Assembly (NCBI GenBank): GCA_035578155.1
Contig: JAPWDM010000006.1
Span: 11,238,305-11,302,304 of the forward strand
Source of the DNA: Brachynemurus nebulosus
Taxonomy: Eukaryota; Arthropoda; Insecta; Neuroptera; Myrmeleontidae
Length of the DNA: 64,000 nt
Direction: 5' to 3'
Numbering within the stretch: position 1 is the stretch's first letter; each line of letters begins with the position of its first letter. The notes below the pieces were generated by a model. That model saw nothing but the letters and a program-made list of their open reading frames with translations, was not told the DNA's origin and made no database searches. The translations under genes and the position numbers were made by a program. Positions 1 to 11,639 of the stretch are shown in pieces.

Positions 1-650
1 ATCTAACGTAACCTAACCAAACCCAACCTAAACTAATCAAACTCAACAAATCATAAGTAAAAGTAACCTAATCTAACTAAACACAACTTAACCAAATGAA
101 ACCTGACTTAACCAAGCCTAACCCAAACTAACTGAATTCAATAAATTATAAATAAACCCATCGTAACCTAACCTAATACAACCTAACGTAACCAAACCGA
201 ACCTGAAGTAAAACAACTCAGTAAATTATAAACAAACCCAACCAAAGCCAGCCTGAGTTCACTGAATTCAACAAATTATAAGCAAACTCATCTTAACCTA
301 ATATAAAACAACCTTACATAACCAAACCCAACCTGAACTAACCGAACTCAATAAATTATAAGCAAACCTAACTTAACCTAACCAAAACTAGCCTAAACTA
401 ACCGAACTCAACAAATTATAAACAAACCTAACCTAACCAAACCCAACCTAAACTAATCGAACTCAACAAATTGTAAACAAATCCTACTTAACCTAACTAA
501 AACCAGCCTAAACTAACCGAATTCAACAAATTATAAACAAACCCAACCTAACTTAACCAAATACAACTTAACAGATTAACCTAACCAGACAACACCTAAA
601 CTAATCGAATTCAACGAAAGGTAACCAAATCCATAACCCAACCAAATAGT
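1..650. repeat. Degenerate CCTAA-rich satellite with ~55-95 bp units
   Basis: The stretch is almost entirely built from AACCTAACC-like words with a recurring anchor close to CTCAACAAATTATAAACAAA. Anchors begin near 46, 141, 221, 271, 351, 411, 466 and 526, so the spacing varies from 50 to 95 bases around about 60. Short (CCTAA)2 runs occur, for example near 424-433. CCTAA is the complement of the insect telomere unit TTAGG, so a subtelomeric or interstitial telomere-derived satellite is a reasonable inference. G is scarce on this strand and C frequent, an asymmetry typical of telomere-like repeats. The array reaches the left window edge, so its true length is unknown. Confidence 0.75.
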
Positions 651-675
651 GTACCCCTAATTGTGTAAAGAGTCA

Positions 676-730
676 CCCTTGAGTCTTGAAACTACATAAA
701 TAGTACTTATTTAGTCTCAAGTCTCAAGGG
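676..730. repeat. Short imperfect inverted repeat
   Basis: CCCTTGAG at 676 is answered by CTCAAGGG ending at 730; the arms are about 18 bases with two mismatches around a 19-base A/T-rich spacer. It lies between the CCTAA satellite and the minisatellite. No further function is evident. Confidence 0.5.
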
Positions 731-784
731 AGGCAAATTTCATTGCTAGATAAAATTCAAATAATTTTGTTCTTATTAGTTAAT

Positions 785-958
785 AAATTGTACAACGGTT
801 AAATTGTCTTCAGTTAAAGTGTCGTTAGGTTGAATTGTCGTCGGTTGATCTGTCATCGGTCGATCTGTCGTTAGGTTGATCTCTCGTTAGGTTGATTTGT
901 CGTCGGTTGGACTGTCGCGGTTGAACTGTCTGCGGTTCACTAGTCGCAGCACCATTTT
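785..958. repeat. Minisatellite, ~15-17 bp unit
   Basis: About ten adjoining units close to GTCGTTAGGTTGATCT, drifting to GTCGTCGGTTGAACT and then GTCGCGGTTGAACT towards the right. The right-hand units are richer in CG dinucleotides. The unit contains TTAGGTTG, which echoes the telomere-like array just upstream but in the opposite strand sense. It could be the subterminal part of a transposon or a simple tandem expansion. Confidence 0.7.
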
Positions 959-1768
959 TTGGTGTGTAATTAAACTGACTTATAAGAATTGGCAAATAAA
1001 TTAAAAATCAATTTTTTTTTTTTAATAAGCATGGAAGAAAGTTTCTTTAATTCAATGAATATGTTTTTAAAAAAATACAACCCAAAAATTTTTATTTATT
1101 AATGTTTTTGTTTTTTTTTTTTTACAAAATGTCGACATCTATATCCAAACAGAGAAATATTAATGACACTAGAAGTTGGAAACCGATATACAAACAGACG
1201 TGTAATATGGGTAATATGACACATAGAGTGACATCTAGACGTCAAAGTAGGAAACATAGAATGGTTTCAGATGTAAATAAAAGATCAAAAAAAATACTGT
1301 GTATAAATAATGCGAGGTGAATTTAAATTGAAGAACAAATCATTCTATTAATAATAATTTTTGTTATCAGAGGTTTCTTTCAGAAATTACTTCATTAATA
1401 TATAAATGTTAAAACTATTCGGACATATGATCGCGTTCCGGTATGGGGGCTTTTACGTTAGTTCTGTTTTGAATTCCAACAAAAAACTGGGGCTAAAAAT
1501 TTTTCCTAAATTTCGTACTAGACACCGACTTGGCTCCTGATCTCTCGGTTAAATCGTGGTATTTTTTTTTCGAGTCCAATAAACGGGACACCCTGTACAG
1601 TACCATTAATAAACAAAACCAGAATGTATACAACCAATGAAAAGTGTACTTTTCAACTTGTTTGTGGCTAGAATTTTTTTCCCCCACCGAATATTTTCAC
1701 CGCACTGGGTAACTTCTACGAAAGGGCTATACAGAATCCTTACTTAGTAGATATATACAAAAATACAA

Positions 1769-1770
<2 letters not shown>
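959..1770. other. AT-rich non-coding stretch with a CAGGGTGT-type repeat end
   Basis: Mostly poly-A/T-rich sequence. A 72-codon open frame (1102-1320) is basic and low in complexity and matches nothing I know. Near 1584-1594 the sequence GGGACACCCTGTA is the kind of terminus that ends several other repeats here (11.3, 12.6, 25.0, 60.5 kb), so 1460-1595 is probably the right side of a truncated element. Confidence 0.4.
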
Positions 1771-1774
<4 letters not shown>

Positions 1775-1850
<76 letters not shown>

Positions 1851-1852
1851 AC
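1775..1852. repeat. (AT)n microsatellite
   Basis: An uninterrupted AT dinucleotide run of about 65 bases, bordered by ACAC on the left and (ATGT)n on the right. Confidence 0.95.
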
Positions 1853-2089
1853 AACTAATTAGTTAATTAATGCCTAAGGCATTCTTGTTACTACCCTGTA
1901 TGTAATGCACAATAGCATGAATAGGACTGAAGGAAAAAAAATTCACTGTACTGGATTTGTGGGATGATGTGTGTTGAGAATGACATCAAATTTTTGTTCA
2001 AAAGTACCGTAAAATGGGATGGATAGGATTGAAGACGATTGTATTTGAGTTTATCACAGTCTATTATTAATAAATAATGATAAATTGAT

Positions 2090-2823
2090 TTAAGGGGGCA
2101 TTCTGGTCTAAGGCTCGATTTTTAGATGATTTTACGGGCGTAATTAAAAAAGACATTTTTAGTATCCTTTTTTTTCCAGTTTTTTATTGATATTTGAAAA
2201 GTATAAAAATGTATAAAAATTTAAAAAAAAAATCCAAATTTCAAATCGGTACAGGTCGGCAAAGTGGGGACTCAAAAAAAAGGTGTCTCCTGATTGACAT
2301 GATTCCAACCCTCCTGGTGATCTGAAACATAAAATTTTTAGTTAATTCTTAACAAACAAGAATGTAGAATTAGTTGGACGTAGCCGATTTAAAAAAATAA
2401 GTTTTTTCACAAAATTGCGTCCATTTGAAAAAAAATCATTTTTCGCCTCCTTTTTTCAACATTGGAAATTTTTTAAAAATTGTATAAAAGAAAATTCCAA
2501 AAACCTTTACATCGCACCAATTTTGATAGTATTAAGAAGGTCTGTGCCAAATTTCAAGTAAATCGGTGCATTAGAACTTGAGATGTCATGTCAACCGTAT
2601 GGAAAAAAGTAGTTTCGAGTGATTAAAATTTGAATTTAACAATGAAGAAGTATACAGTACACAGGGAAAAAATAACCATAAATCCGAAAATAATTCGAAT
2701 TTCCGTACCCAAATCCTTTTAGTGGCTTATTTATTCTTAAAGGTGTAAACTTTAAAAATGTGTAGAATACTGCCTTAGATTAATGAATACTGCCTTAAAT
2801 AAATGACTAGAATACTGCCTTAA
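2090..2823. mobile_element. TTAA-flanked element, family A copy 1 (nested)
   Basis: Begins TTAAGGGGGCATTCTGGTC and ends with TAGAATACTGCCTTAA. The interior is shared with copies near 45.4, 54.0 and 63.7 kb, including CGGCAAAGTGGGGACTC, GTTGGACGTAGCCGATTT and ATTAAGAAGGTCTGT. The right terminus is present three times in a row (2764-2823), each ending TACTGCCTTARAT. TTAA target duplications with purine-rich ends fit Kolobok-like elements; piggyBac is an alternative. It is non-coding and sits inside the MITE at 2005-3035, so it inserted later. Confidence 0.75.
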
Positions 2824-2910
2824 ATTAATGACCAAACTGGTAAAATTGTTTAAAAAAAATTTAAATGTGTGGTTCTCCCTGTCATTCACGCCTATTGTGC
2901 CCCCCAAAGT

Positions 2911-2925
2911 GGGGAGGGGGGGGGG
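2911..2925. repeat. Poly-G tract
   Basis: Four G, one A, then ten G in a row, preceded by a six-C run about ten bases upstream, so it can form a short C/G hairpin or contribute to a quadruplex. Confidence 0.8.
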
Positions 2926-3035
2926 TACAGACTAACCATATTTTATTACCATCTATATAATTATCATGTATCAAAGTGTATAAAAATCGAATACAGAATT
3001 CAAAGGTGTCCCTCGATTCATCCCATTTTACGGTA

Positions 3036-3690
3036 TATTTTCTAGACATTGAAGTTAATGTACGTATAAAAATATAATTTTAGCTATTGTGTAAAAGTAT
3101 TATGAAGCGTGTTTTGTTGTTAAGACTGTAGAGAAAGAACGTAATGAATGACAAAAGCTTCTTCTAGTGTTGGTGGTAACGGTGTGGCGGGAAGAGGTCG
3201 GTAGCCCAGACAATAAGTTTCTAAGTGTTTCTACATATAGGTCGTTCGAACTCATGGTGCGTTCTCCCGACTTCAAAACACTATGTAAAGTGACTTTTTG
3301 AAAAATATAAAAATTTAATTTTTCCATGGTGGAAAATTGAATTTTTATGTTATTACTACACAGATATCAGGAAAATTAAGAAATTTCACTTGTTGCAATA
3401 TTGAAATGAAAATGTAAATATATATTTCTCGCTCCCGTTATTCGATGCCCTACGCCGCTTTTCCCGGTGAATCAGTCCCTTGATTCCCTTCGTTTCGTTC
3501 TGTTCTGTTCACTTCTTTATTGCCTTTGCGCTGCCTATTTTAATGTAATTATTATACAAATACTTTTTGAATGTGTTTCTCCCCCAATATTTGGTTTGTT
3601 GAATGTAATATCTGATACTTGGGGGGATCTGTTAATACTTACACAAACACATACGAAACGCCGTGGTATGTGCCTTACGTATGTGAACAT
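3036..3690. other. No recognisable gene
   Basis: Ordinary AT-rich sequence. The overlapping open frames at 3467-3772 (plus) and 3535-3726 (minus) are short, leucine- and phenylalanine-rich, and unlike any family I know. Confidence 0.4.
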
Positions 3691-3870
3691 TGTTTTTTTT
3701 TTAGTGTTCCGTATCAAAATTGACAAAATTGAACATTTATTATGTCGATTATATAGAAACTATTCAATGTAAAAATTTCAAATTTTGCATGGAGATAGAT
3801 TGTGGTGACGCAGTTATAGATTTGAAGTCTGAAGGATTAAATTTTGATTTTGGTGATTAATTTTAGGTCG
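3691..3870 (+). repeat. 'GTTCCGTA' repeat fragment (family D)
   Basis: A poly-T run leads into TTAGTGTTCCGTATCAAAAT and then a GACAAAATTGAAC block, followed by GAAGTCTGAAGGATTAAATTTTGATT. The same order of blocks recurs three times in tandem at 33.2-33.9 kb. GTTCCGTA repeats of this sort are widespread in insect genomes. No coding. Confidence 0.55.
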
Positions 3871-3999
3871 TTCGTAATTATAAAAGCAAATTATTTACAT
3901 TTTTTTTTTAAATTGTATGTAATAATATGACATCAACTATACTCTGGGCAAGTTAAACAAATTAAACAAATTAGACTTTTATCTACAAATTTGAACCGA

Positions 4000-4458
4000 T
4001 AATTTAACTCATGTATATTAAATTCCATAAGAATATTGTAGTTTTTTCACTTTTACCATGGAAAAAAAAAGTTAGGACAGATTTTTACAGCGAAAAAAAT
4101 GGTAGAAAACATTTCATTGGCCATTTCACTGTAGGTAAACACGTTAAAAATGAAACAAAAATTCGTATGGGTAAGTTTAACTGATTTCAGAACCATAGTA
4201 ACAATGTATTAAATAATAATATGAATTACACTAATTTATTTTATTCATTAAATTGTCTTACCGTATTACACTTGAGTTTTATATTTTTTCTGAATAATTT
4301 TGTGTTTTCTACAACTTAAATTTTTTGCCTGAAAGCAATTTAACTTGAACAACTGTCAACTCTTTTTGTCAGCTGTTTTTGAGTTGACAGTTCTTCTCGT
4401 TAAATTGCTAGGCAACAAATTTTCGTTAAACAAACCCAAATTTATTCGAAAAAATACA
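4000..4458 (-). repeat. Family G repeat with central palindrome, copy 1
   Basis: This ~460-base segment is the reverse complement of 24506-24978 with high similarity along its whole length, for example ACTCATGTATATTAAATTCC here against GGAACTTGATACACATGAGT there. The centre (4327-4413) is an imperfect hairpin with arms GCAATTTAAC/GTTAAATTGC and AACTGTCAACTC/GAGTTGACAGTT. Ends are not sharply defined, so the class of element is open. Confidence 0.7.
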
Positions 4459-7400
4459 AACCTCGTGCAATAATAAGTGGATATTATTTCAAATTGGTAA
4501 TTTATTACCTAGCAACGCCATTAACGTGAAATTTCGCTTGTATGTTAGTGTCGTTCTACAAATTACGTTTGCTGATTGGCTCAAAAGCGGAAGTAAGGTT
4601 ATTTTTAATCCTTTGGGAGCAAATGTGACACTCTACTCTCTGTTGTGAGGATCTACCTAAGTACTTTTGACCCAAAATCGCCAAAATGTGTTTCTTATAA
4701 GTTTTTTTTTTTAAAATGTTTTTCAGGAAAAACTTTCTTATCCAGAAAATGGCCATTCAAATGAACTTGTTGACAATGAGAGGCGCAGACCGAACTAAAA
4801 TATCACGATTGAAAAATTCTAGCCCGATTAATTTTTTTACAAACAATTTAACCCTTATTTTCCGATAATCGCCAAAATATTGATTTTAGAAAAATTGCTT
4901 TTCCATCAAAACATTGTAATATACTACTTTTTGTACAGAACACTATTGACGTACGTGCAATTTGCACTTGATCGTTTTTTTTTTTTTTATTGGTAGGCAA
5001 TTGTTCTTTTGTTCCGTTTTTGTGTTTTGTTTTTCTGTTAGAAATTTATTGTTTGTTCAATTTTTTGTTTTTCCATCTTTTGTTTTGCAAAACTTACGAT
5101 AAGACAATCGACGAACAATTTGTTTGAATTGTGCAGTGATTTTTGTAGGAAATGAAATCGGTGCTGCCACCATCGCATCATTGGCAGGCAGACGAATTGT
5201 TTTATAAGCTTATTAAGTATGTATTTAGATCGGTAGGTTGGATCATGCACAAGCGTTTCATTTAAAACATTTTAATACTAATTAGTTACAGTTAAACAAT
5301 TTGCCAGTTTTGCCAAATTTATTAACGAACGCTTAAATGACGAATGAAATAGTATTTCGGTTGGTAATGATTGCAGTTAACGTTAGTTAGTTAGCTGTAG
5401 TTAGTTAGCTCGTCGTATTAGCAGCAGCAATCTAACAAACATTTGCTAAATATTTTACGAGTTCATATATGCTACATATGTGGAGCTTATTTTCAAAAAG
5501 CAATTTTAACAAAATATAATTTTCGAGTAAAATGAGATTTTCTATATCTAACGCCAGCAAAATTTTTACGGATTTTTTACCAGTAAATAACATAGGTGGG
5601 ATGCTATAAAGAAAAACTTCAGTCAGTATAAAAATCTAATTCAGATTAATCCCCTTAAAAATGTGTTCTCAAAAAAAAGAAAATTCATTTTGAAAGTTAA
5701 ACTTTTTTTTGTTATGGCTTTCTCAAAATTGTTTGCAACAATTAAATTTTAAAAATTTTTTCTAGCTTCATACAAATAAAGTCATCTTACTTTGTTTGAA
5801 AATGAGCTTTTAAGCTTGAAACAATTGTCAAAACTAAAAAATAAACGTGATTTTTTTGCTAAGTAAAATATTTGCTTTATTTTATAAAAATATAGAATAG
5901 CATAAAGTAATTTAGACTTCTCAATTTTTCTCTTTCCCTTCGGTTTGTAGCATTTTCTTCTTTTTACTTCCGGTATTTTTTTCAAGCACTAATGATAGTG
6001 TAACACGCTACTCATATTATCCATGATGCTATTGTACAACAAAAAAATGAGTTAAAAGGTTTAGAGCGTAATATTTTCTGTTGGGTTTTCCGTTCCAGCT
6101 GTATTTTTTCCTTCCTAAGGTGCCTTTATACACGTTAAAAATTTCAAAATAATGGTTATTATTTAATTCAAGAAATTAAAAATATTTCAGTTTAAAAATA
6201 AAATTTCAGAAATTGCGTTTTGAAAACAAATTTTTATTCAGATATTTCTTTTTGTAAATGAACTTAAAATTTGATGCCCTTTTTAGTTTTGGAAAAAGAT
6301 TTCCGTTTAGAAAGTTTAAAATTCTATATTAATCTCAAAATCAGTTTTTTCTTAGAAATTGCTTTTTGAAAATAAACTCCACATATGTCTAATTGTATCA
6401 TGTACTACTACTAACAGTGGTGGGGGTGAGTGAAAGGGGGGGGGGTGTTGGTGAGGGCAGGTGGCGCGGGGAAGTGGTAGCGTACTATAACCAACAATCT
6501 AGTAATACAATTATATCTAGTTTGTTACACTGAGAAGTGACTTAACGAACTCTTGAAAATACCTTTGTTAATCTAAACTGGCATTCATCTGTGACAAGTC
6601 ACTCCTGTAGTTGTAGATTGTGAAACACATTCTGTACACATACTCATTATATAATTTTCCGTACAGGGTGTCACGATTTTTGTCCATCACAAAAATTTGT
6701 TCCTTCGCTGCGGTATCAGCTTGGAAAGTCGAAATCAGGAAAATTATTATGAATATAGTTTTCTTATGACTAACTCTAATTGATACGACAGACCGGACGT
6801 GAATACTTGCTTGCGATTGGTGCGTTCTGGTGGTGTAATATTGGTTTAAGATGATTCCGTTTTTTGAAATAAGAATTTCCGTAAAATTTTAGAGTTCCCG
6901 TCCAAGCTGTTGGTCAAGTCGCTTGACGCATATATTGAATATTTGTAGAGTTCCGGTTTTTGGGACTTATCTGTACAATATAATTAATTAAACACACGCT
7001 GTAGGTGCATATGTGTGTATTTATATTATTAGTTATTTATATTTACTGGTACATGTGTATGTAACTCTTTAGATACATACTAATTCAGTTATTGCTGACC
7101 TGGAAATAAGTCAGAGATGCCACATTTATAATGCCAGCATATCAGTGTAGTGTATACTCATGGAGTAAAGATATAAATAGTATGCTAGCATCAAAATGTG
7201 AGTCGTTTATGTTTGAAAATGGTCTAAATCCAATTATTTTTTTAATTATTTACCTTCTTAAATTTTTAAAAGTTTGGTTGAAATGAAATTGTCACGTTTT
7301 ATCCCTTTTTTGAATGACAGTATTTTCTCGAACATTTTTTTTTTTTTTTGTTCGGAATATTCCTGGGGTGCAAACGTTAATTTGTTTTTATACGTAGGTT

Positions 7401-8221
7401 CCTTATATCAGTTTAAAACTTTTAAAATTAGGACTTGAATCACTTTCAAAACACAATCTTTTTTAAACCTCTTGAATAGTAAGTCCACATTCACGTAGGT
7501 AGCAGGAAACTTGACATGTCAGAAATATTTATATATTTACAAAAAATAACAGGTCAAAAAAGTTTAATTACCTTCTTAGGCAGGTAAGTAATAGCACACC
7601 GTCAGTTTTTTCTTTTTGGATTGAAAAAGTAACTTACTTATACTGGGCCAGTTAGTGCAATTTTTGTGGCCTTGGATGCAATTTGAGAATCCGAAGCTGC
7701 AAGCCGAGGATTCTTAAGCATCCGAGCTCACAAAAGTATCACTTACGCATCTCGATAAAGTAATAACCAATTAATTATTTTTCTTTGTGTTAGTTTGATT
7801 TTTCGGTGAAAATTGACTTTAACCACTTTTAAAATAAACGGTTCATACAGTGTTTGATATTAACTATCTATAAACACGGTAAATTGTAGTTTAACATTCT
7901 GTGTGTATATGATCACATCACAATGAGTATAACTCGTTATATTTGATTTACAATAGATTAATATTTACAGCATCTTCAGTCATTCATCAGTTAGTTCTCT
8001 ATATTATAAAGTTGTATACAAGTCGTTCGAGTTGAATCTTTGAGTTGAAAACATTAAGTAAGACTATAGTCGGCATCAAAGACAATGAAATTGATCAAAA
8101 TAAACTACTTCTCTTGAGTGCATATCAAATTAGATATAGTATTACATATTGAATTACATCTATCCCAACTTACTATGCATAAAATAACTACTTTTTCAAT
8201 TTTTCTCGAAAAATAGCCTAC
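4459..8221. other. Gene-free AT-rich stretch
   Basis: No coding region can be supported. There are short GTTAGTTAGCT repeats at about 5383-5412, a lone CAGGGTGTC repeat end near 6664, and several poly-T runs. Minus-strand frames at 4556-4756 and 5038-5250 are lysine-rich and not recognised. Confidence 0.4.
6420..6475 (+). repeat. G-rich tract
   Basis: Runs of five, ten and three G separated by short spacers, followed by GGTGGCGCGGGG. It satisfies the usual spacing of a potential G-quadruplex on the plus strand. Confidence 0.7.
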
Positions 8222-8490
8222 ATAGAAAAATGGTTCAAAAGTCTATTTTATGTCATATTTTTTTCTCTATTTCCAATGGTGTAACAGATATTTGGCCAGA
8301 AAAACTTTGCAAAAATTGCCCAAGAAGGTTTTGTTTTCGACGCTGGACGTGTCTGACTGAGGAACTCGTCCAACAGTTGTGGGACTTCGGATTTTCGAAT
8401 TCTAATCTCAGCAAAAATTTCAGATTCAAATCTCGTCATGACAGCTACTGCTGTAACTGAATTGTTCTTCCTTTTGAAAACTCGCTAAAA
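8222..8490 (+). repeat. Family B repeat, diverged copy 1
   Basis: Shares block order with copies at 25.5, 30.9, 38.1 and 57.9 kb: TTTCCAATGGTGTAA, then AAAATTGCCCAA, GACGTGTCTGACTGAGGAACTCGTCCAAC-like text, CGTCATGACAG, and a right end CTCGCTAAAA. It lacks the left end and the internal microsatellite found in other copies. The plus strand holds a 76-codon open frame matching the frame kept in two other copies (see 25615 and 30960). Confidence 0.65.
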
Positions 8491-9750
8491 AAGGATTTCC
8501 AGTTAAATGGAAGGAACGTTAGAAATCATTTTTGTGGCTTTAGTCAAAATTAGGTATTCGAAGATTTAGAATTTTTTATTTCTACAGTTTTTTCTAATTA
8601 TTTTAAAATTTTATATACGCCCTTAAACATATTTATCTGTTTACTGTGCAAAATTTTAGATTTTCAGCATCATTTTTCATTGAAATATAACCTAACAAGT
8701 CAACTTGAAACTTCAAGAAATTTTTTTTATTTTAAAACCTATTCAGTTTCGTTGGTTTTAACTGATTTTTATCATTTTGATCTCGGGGACTTAAAGTTCT
8801 TCAGAATTCATGGATTCCTTTGTCCCGTTCTCTGTAACTTTCTAATTGCGACTACAAGAATTTTGAAAAATTATATAAATACCAGCACTTGATATAACTA
8901 TAAGGGTCTCTTTGCATTTAAGTCAAACTATCCTTATGTGTCGCATCGTTTTTCCGAGAAAATCGCTCCATTTGACGCCATAACTTGAACTTTTGTGATA
9001 TTAAAATTGTTTTTAAAATTCTTTATAAATATTAACGTTTATTTAATTGTCTAGACTAGACCAAGTGCCCATCGAAAACTTTTTATTTGATTCGTTAATC
9101 CAATTCTTTTAATATGATTTTGAAATCTTAAATTGTCACTATATGACACTTAACTCAAGAATAATTTATTAAGACATATCCAATTTATTTATATTTATTT
9201 TAGTCGAAAGTTTTAAATTAAGTTACTCCATAATGTCTGTCTGTATGTATGTTTTTACTGTTGGAGAAGTTGTCAGATGGCAAATGCAATCTTTACAATA
9301 TTAATTTCAGGCAATTAACTCCGACCAGCCAGGCAAAAGTTGAACTTTTTAACACATGTCAGTGTTAAGGAAAATTTTATATAAAATTAACGAGCAGATA
9401 AAGTTACAGTCGGATAATTTAATTATAAACTTACGTATTTATTAATACATAATAATATGAAGATGTTTTGTAGTTACCATGATTGTCGGTAGAGTGAGTC
9501 AAACTCAAATCTTGTCGGAACTTTTTGTTGTTGATGCCGCCCACGCCTCCGCCTCCGCCTCAGCCCCTCGAATGTCTGGTGTTTGATGTCACAAGTCACC
9601 GAGAACAGGAGAAAAACAAGAGTGGATTTGGTTTTAAAATAATTTATTTACCACAAAAGTTTTTAAAGTATCGCCCACTTCATTTTTTGGGCGATATTCA
9701 AGTTTCTGTAACTCTAGAATCTGGATTCTTATATTGATCTCAATTACTAA
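8491..9750. other. Gene-free stretch with a CTCCGC run
   Basis: AT-rich, no recognised gene. At 9538-9562 a pyrimidine run of CTCCGC units encodes prolines in a 70-codon frame (9525-9737) that is probably accidental. A short hairpin TATCGCCCA/TGGGCGATA lies at about 9669-9697. Confidence 0.4.
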
Positions 9751-10282
9751 TACAGCTAAACCTTTTTATGCGGTCTTTTTTGTGCGGTTTTTAAAAAAGT
9801 GGCCACTAAAATGCACAATATGAATCAAAATCAATAGACAGTAAGAAACTTAAACATTTACTATAATAACATTCTTTGATAAAAATACTTTTTAACGGCT
9901 TTTAAGCATTTAGTCTGTACATTGCATAAAAACATAAGTTATTATTGCATCATTTAATTTTTTTACAGATGTGTTTTTCAGATTTTTTATAATTTTCTAA
10001 AAATGAAATAAAATGTTTCTACCTGTAAATTAAGGATTTATCTTGTTTAAAAAAGCAACTTCTATTAAAATTGTCAGGTTTTGTGCGTTTTGAGTTATGT
10101 ATTTTCGATGAAACTTTTTTTATGCGGTCCCGATGCACCGCATAAAAAAGTTTTTTTGGTACAATCTGGACCAAACTAATCTTTTTATAGAGCTATTTAT
10201 GATATTTTTGAATATGTTTTTTTTTTTGTGCGATTTTTTTCATGGGGTCCCTATCCACCGTATAAACAATGGTTCAGCTGTA
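9751..10282. mobile_element. pogo-like TA-flanked element, copy 1
   Basis: Left end TACAGCTAAACCTTTTTATG is mirrored by a right end CATGGGG...GGTTCAGCTGTA, and words of the form TTTTATGCGGTCCC and CCGCATAAAAAAG recur inside. Termini of the form CAG..AACC followed by AT-rich sequence and a TA target are typical of pogo/Tigger-type Tc1/mariner relatives. At 532 bases it is internally deleted. A homologous copy is at 14316-14704. Confidence 0.65.
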
Positions 10283-10851
10283 CTTACCCATACCAGAAAA
10301 ATTCATACAATACCACTGATTAGTTAGAAATACCACTGTCACTAAAAAAAAAAGTGCTACAGACATCATGAGTTATGAGTAGGTATCGGACATTTTTCAT
10401 ATCTACCAACATCCTGTTTTGTATATGCAAGCAAATAGACAGATAATATGTGTGAGTTGTATATACATATATGTATGTTTTATCAAAATATCTATTCGTT
10501 TTTATTAACATTAATCACCTTCATACACAAAACACGAATGCTGTTTAATCCGAAAAATGTCCAATACCTAGTTGTGAGATTTTAATATGTTACTACACCA
10601 AAAACACCACCGAAATAGAAATTTGTTCATCAAGAATCCATCTTCGTAGATTTTGGCTAGATTCTGGCGCCGCGGAGGCTAAAATATCGCCCAGAATTGA
10701 AGCTAAATGACGATACTCGAAACCTTCTACACTCTTGCAAACGTTACTCTGCCCTGTCAAGAAATATTTGAATTGTAATTAATTATTAAGTTTTTCATTT
10801 AATAAAATATGAACATTTTACGATACTTAGAGATTATTTAAATGAACCTTT

Positions 10852-10856
<5 letters not shown>
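10283..10856. other. Gene-free AT-rich stretch
   Basis: Nothing recognisable except a GC-rich word, GGCGCCGCGGAGGC, at about 10667-10680. Confidence 0.4.

Positions 10857-10931
<75 letters not shown>
10853..10931. repeat. (AT)n microsatellite
   Basis: About 78 bases of uninterrupted TA/AT dinucleotides; not embedded in family B, unlike those at 26.2 and 31.2 kb. Confidence 0.95.
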
Positions 10932-10934
<3 letters not shown>

Positions 10935-11269
10935 CTTCTAAATGTTATGTGCTACGGAATGTCATGTTTATATGCAAACCTACCATGTCTGAAGGAAGGA
11001 TTTTGACTGTAAATAGGCTTTAAGTATTAATTATAATATATGTAAATCTATTCAAACTTGTTCAAACGCAACAAACCACCACACAAATTAAAATTTTCTT
11101 CTTAATACGACATTTTCCGATTATGTTTTGTGTTACCCTTTAACGTCGCGGTGAGTTGCCTCAAGAATATATGTACATGTCTCATTTCTTACTTTTCAAG
11201 TCCTACAAGGAAACCCAGATAGCAAGAAAAGAATCTGGATAGAAATTTTTTAAATATTAATATTTGTAT

Positions 11270-11639
11270 ACAGGGTGTAAAATATGTAAATCTCACTACG
11301 AGAACAGTGGATATATCTCACCGATATAATTAATATTTGCCAATAAGTTTAAACCAAAACTGTTTTTTAACAAAAAAAATTCGATACTAAATATGGGTCA
11401 AAAAAGGGACCCTTATAAATTTTTTTTAATCCGGCTCTGACCGTCTAATCTTTGTAAGATAAATTTTCTGTTTTTAAAAAAAAAAAACATCTGGGAAACA
11501 CGTTTACGACCTAAACATATTTACAAAATTCTACTGAATTTTAGTCAACAAAATTATTTAGAAAATAGTTTTAGTGTCTACAGGGTACAATGAGTTACCC
11601 CTCAAAAGGACGAGAGTTATGTTTTTTACACCCTGTATA
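11270..11639. mobile_element. CAGGGTG-ended MITE, copy 1 (uninterrupted)
   Basis: Starts TATACAGGGTGTAAA and ends TTTTACACCCTGTATA, so the terminal inverted repeat is about 12 bases with a TA at each flank. Internal words such as TAATATTTGCCAATAA, AAATATGGGTCAAAAA and TAGTGTCTACAGGG are shared with the copy at 12569-13761. Non-coding. Confidence 0.75.

Larger units (their letters stand above)
2005..3035. mobile_element. TA-flanked MITE with TIR CCGTAAAATGGGAT, split by a nested element
   Basis: Left end TACCGTAAAATGGGATG at 2005 and right end CATCCCATTTTACGGTA ending at 3035 are inverted copies of each other, with TA on both sides as in Tc1/mariner-type insertions. Without the nested TTAA element (2090-2823) the host element would be about 300 bases, a normal MITE size. 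A related end, TTCCATTTTACGGTA, occurs near 19220-19236. No transposase coding is seen. Confidence 0.65.

Noticed and set aside
1102..1320. 72-codon basic frame
   Set aside because: Begins in a poly-T run, highly basic and low complexity, with no recognised family.
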